A stretch of 5,106 bases of DNA, from assembly GCA_003497135.1 (NCBI GenBank), contig DNKR01000051.1, forward strand, positions 23,936 through 29,041, written 5' to 3'. Below are positions 4,800-5,106 of the stretch, piece by piece. Positions within the stretch are counted from its first letter, which is position 1. Every line of letters starts with the position of its first letter. The notes below the pieces were generated by a model. The model had not been told where the DNA came from. It made no database searches and saw nothing but the letters and a program-made list of their open reading frames with translations. The DNA is from Candidatus Uhrbacteria bacterium. Its GTDB lineage: Bacteria > Patescibacteriota > Patescibacteriia > UBA9934 > UBA9568. A program made the position numbers and the translations under genes.

Positions 4800-5106
4800 A
4801 TGATTCGCGAACACAACCGTCAATCAATCCGGCTACAAGGGTTTGATTATTCCCAACCCGGATTTTATTTTGTGACAATTTGCACACAAAACCACGATTG
4901 TTGGTTTGGGGAAATAAAAAACAACGAAATGATATTAAACAAAATCGGCCAAATTGCCAAACAATTTTGGTTGGAAATCCCAAAACATTTTGATAACACA
5001 TATTTGGATGAATATATTGTGATGCCGAACCATGTGCATGGAATAATTGAAATCAAATCAATCGACATGTTCGTCAAAGACGCAGGGGTTCAACATGTTG
5101 AACCCC
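4800..5106 (+). CDS. RAYT / IS200-like tyrosine transposase, 3'-truncated by window end
   Basis: The first 102 residues of a Y1-type (HUH) transposase; the gene continues past the window. Family landmarks: GFDYSQPGFYFVTICTQN (14-31), the first strand of the fold; WFGEI (35-39); LNKIGQIAKQFWLEIPKHF (46-64); LDEYIVMPNHVHGIIEI (69-85). HVH (His78, His80) is the HUH metal-binding motif that positions DNA during single-strand cleavage. The catalytic tyrosine would lie downstream, outside the window. RAYTs act on short palindromic REP-type elements rather than moving as ordinary insertion sequences, and are often domesticated. ATG 4800 has a weak AGGG at 4792-4795 as ribosome site. The gene is divergent from the helicase across only 50 bp. 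A 22-bp palindrome is built into its coding sequence at 5085-5106. Confidence 0.92.
   Translation, partial: MIREHNRQSIRLQGFDYSQPGFYFVTICTQNHDCWFGEIKNNEMILNKIGQIAKQFWLEIPKHFDNTYLDEYIVMPNHVHGIIEIKSIDMFVKDAGVQHVEP
5085..5106. repeat. Perfect 22-bp palindrome inside the transposase gene
   Basis: GGGGTTCAACA (5085-5095) is followed at once by its exact reverse complement TGTTGAACCCC (5096-5106). It is read as GVQHVEP in the transposase frame. Such sequence resembles a REP-like hairpin, the kind of element RAYT proteins recognise. The window ends on its last base, so any further flanking symmetry is unseen. Confidence 0.85.

Noticed and set aside
4865..5077. Minus-strand open frames opposite the transposase (up to 80 aa)
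   Set aside because: They are antisense to a clear RAYT coding sequence and show no domain or ribosome site.
1..5106. CRISPR array, tRNA or rRNA gene
   Set aside because: No regularly spaced repeats of CRISPR type, and no tRNA cloverleaf or rRNA segment noticed; AAAGGAGGTGA at 2824 is the complement of the 16S tail, not rRNA.

Overview
The window looks like a piece of a small-genome, host-dependent bacterium of the Patescibacteria/CPR type (Parcubacteria-like). This is inference from style: short genes, intergenic DNA that is AT-rich around 2653-2972, a GC-rich palindromic CTGCCGGCAGGCAG-type intergenic repeat, a Cys-rich small lipoprotein, a HicBA pair with an unfamiliar third gene, and an IS200-like RAYT transposase. 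No ribosomal or taxonomic marker is present, so the placement is tentative. Every complete gene ends in TAA or TAG. The reading frames are open under the standard bacterial code.

Layout. Positions 1-141 hold a hairpin, a 20-bp direct repeat, a GC-rich palindrome and a leader whose Shine-Dalgarno (SD) sequence sits in a small hairpin. They precede a plus-strand gene (142-912) for a membrane-anchored protein with an HExxH zinc-peptidase motif, closed by a strong hairpin terminator (933-992). On the minus strand, 2652 to 1013 is a compact three-gene operon: a HicB-like antitoxin, an overlapping HicA-like toxin, and 4 nt later a 355-aa protein of unknown function with a possible degenerate nuclease-like domain. 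Its promoter implies a nearly leaderless mRNA. From 2653 to 2972 there is no ordinary gene. Instead there is a self-contained plus-strand transcription unit of about 130 nt, with promoter, hairpin, perfect anti-16S-tail sequence, small CUCC-loop hairpin and terminator. The first and last hairpin loops are complementary over 7 nt. This is the best candidate for something undescribed. A minus-strand pair follows: a DEAD-box RNA helicase (4749-3451) and, 4 nt downstream, a Cys-rich lipoprotein (3446-2973). Divergent from the helicase, a RAYT/IS200-like transposase gene starts at 4800 and runs off the window, which ends exactly on a perfect 22-bp palindrome inside that gene.

How the parts fit. 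The hicBA-like operon is a plausible autoregulated toxin-antitoxin unit with an added third gene. The helicase probably remodels RNA, and its link to the lipoprotein looks like simple co-transcription. The 2784-2912 RNA lies between two minus-strand units, is transcribed away from hicB and feeds no downstream plus-strand gene, so it is likely an independent RNA rather than a leader.
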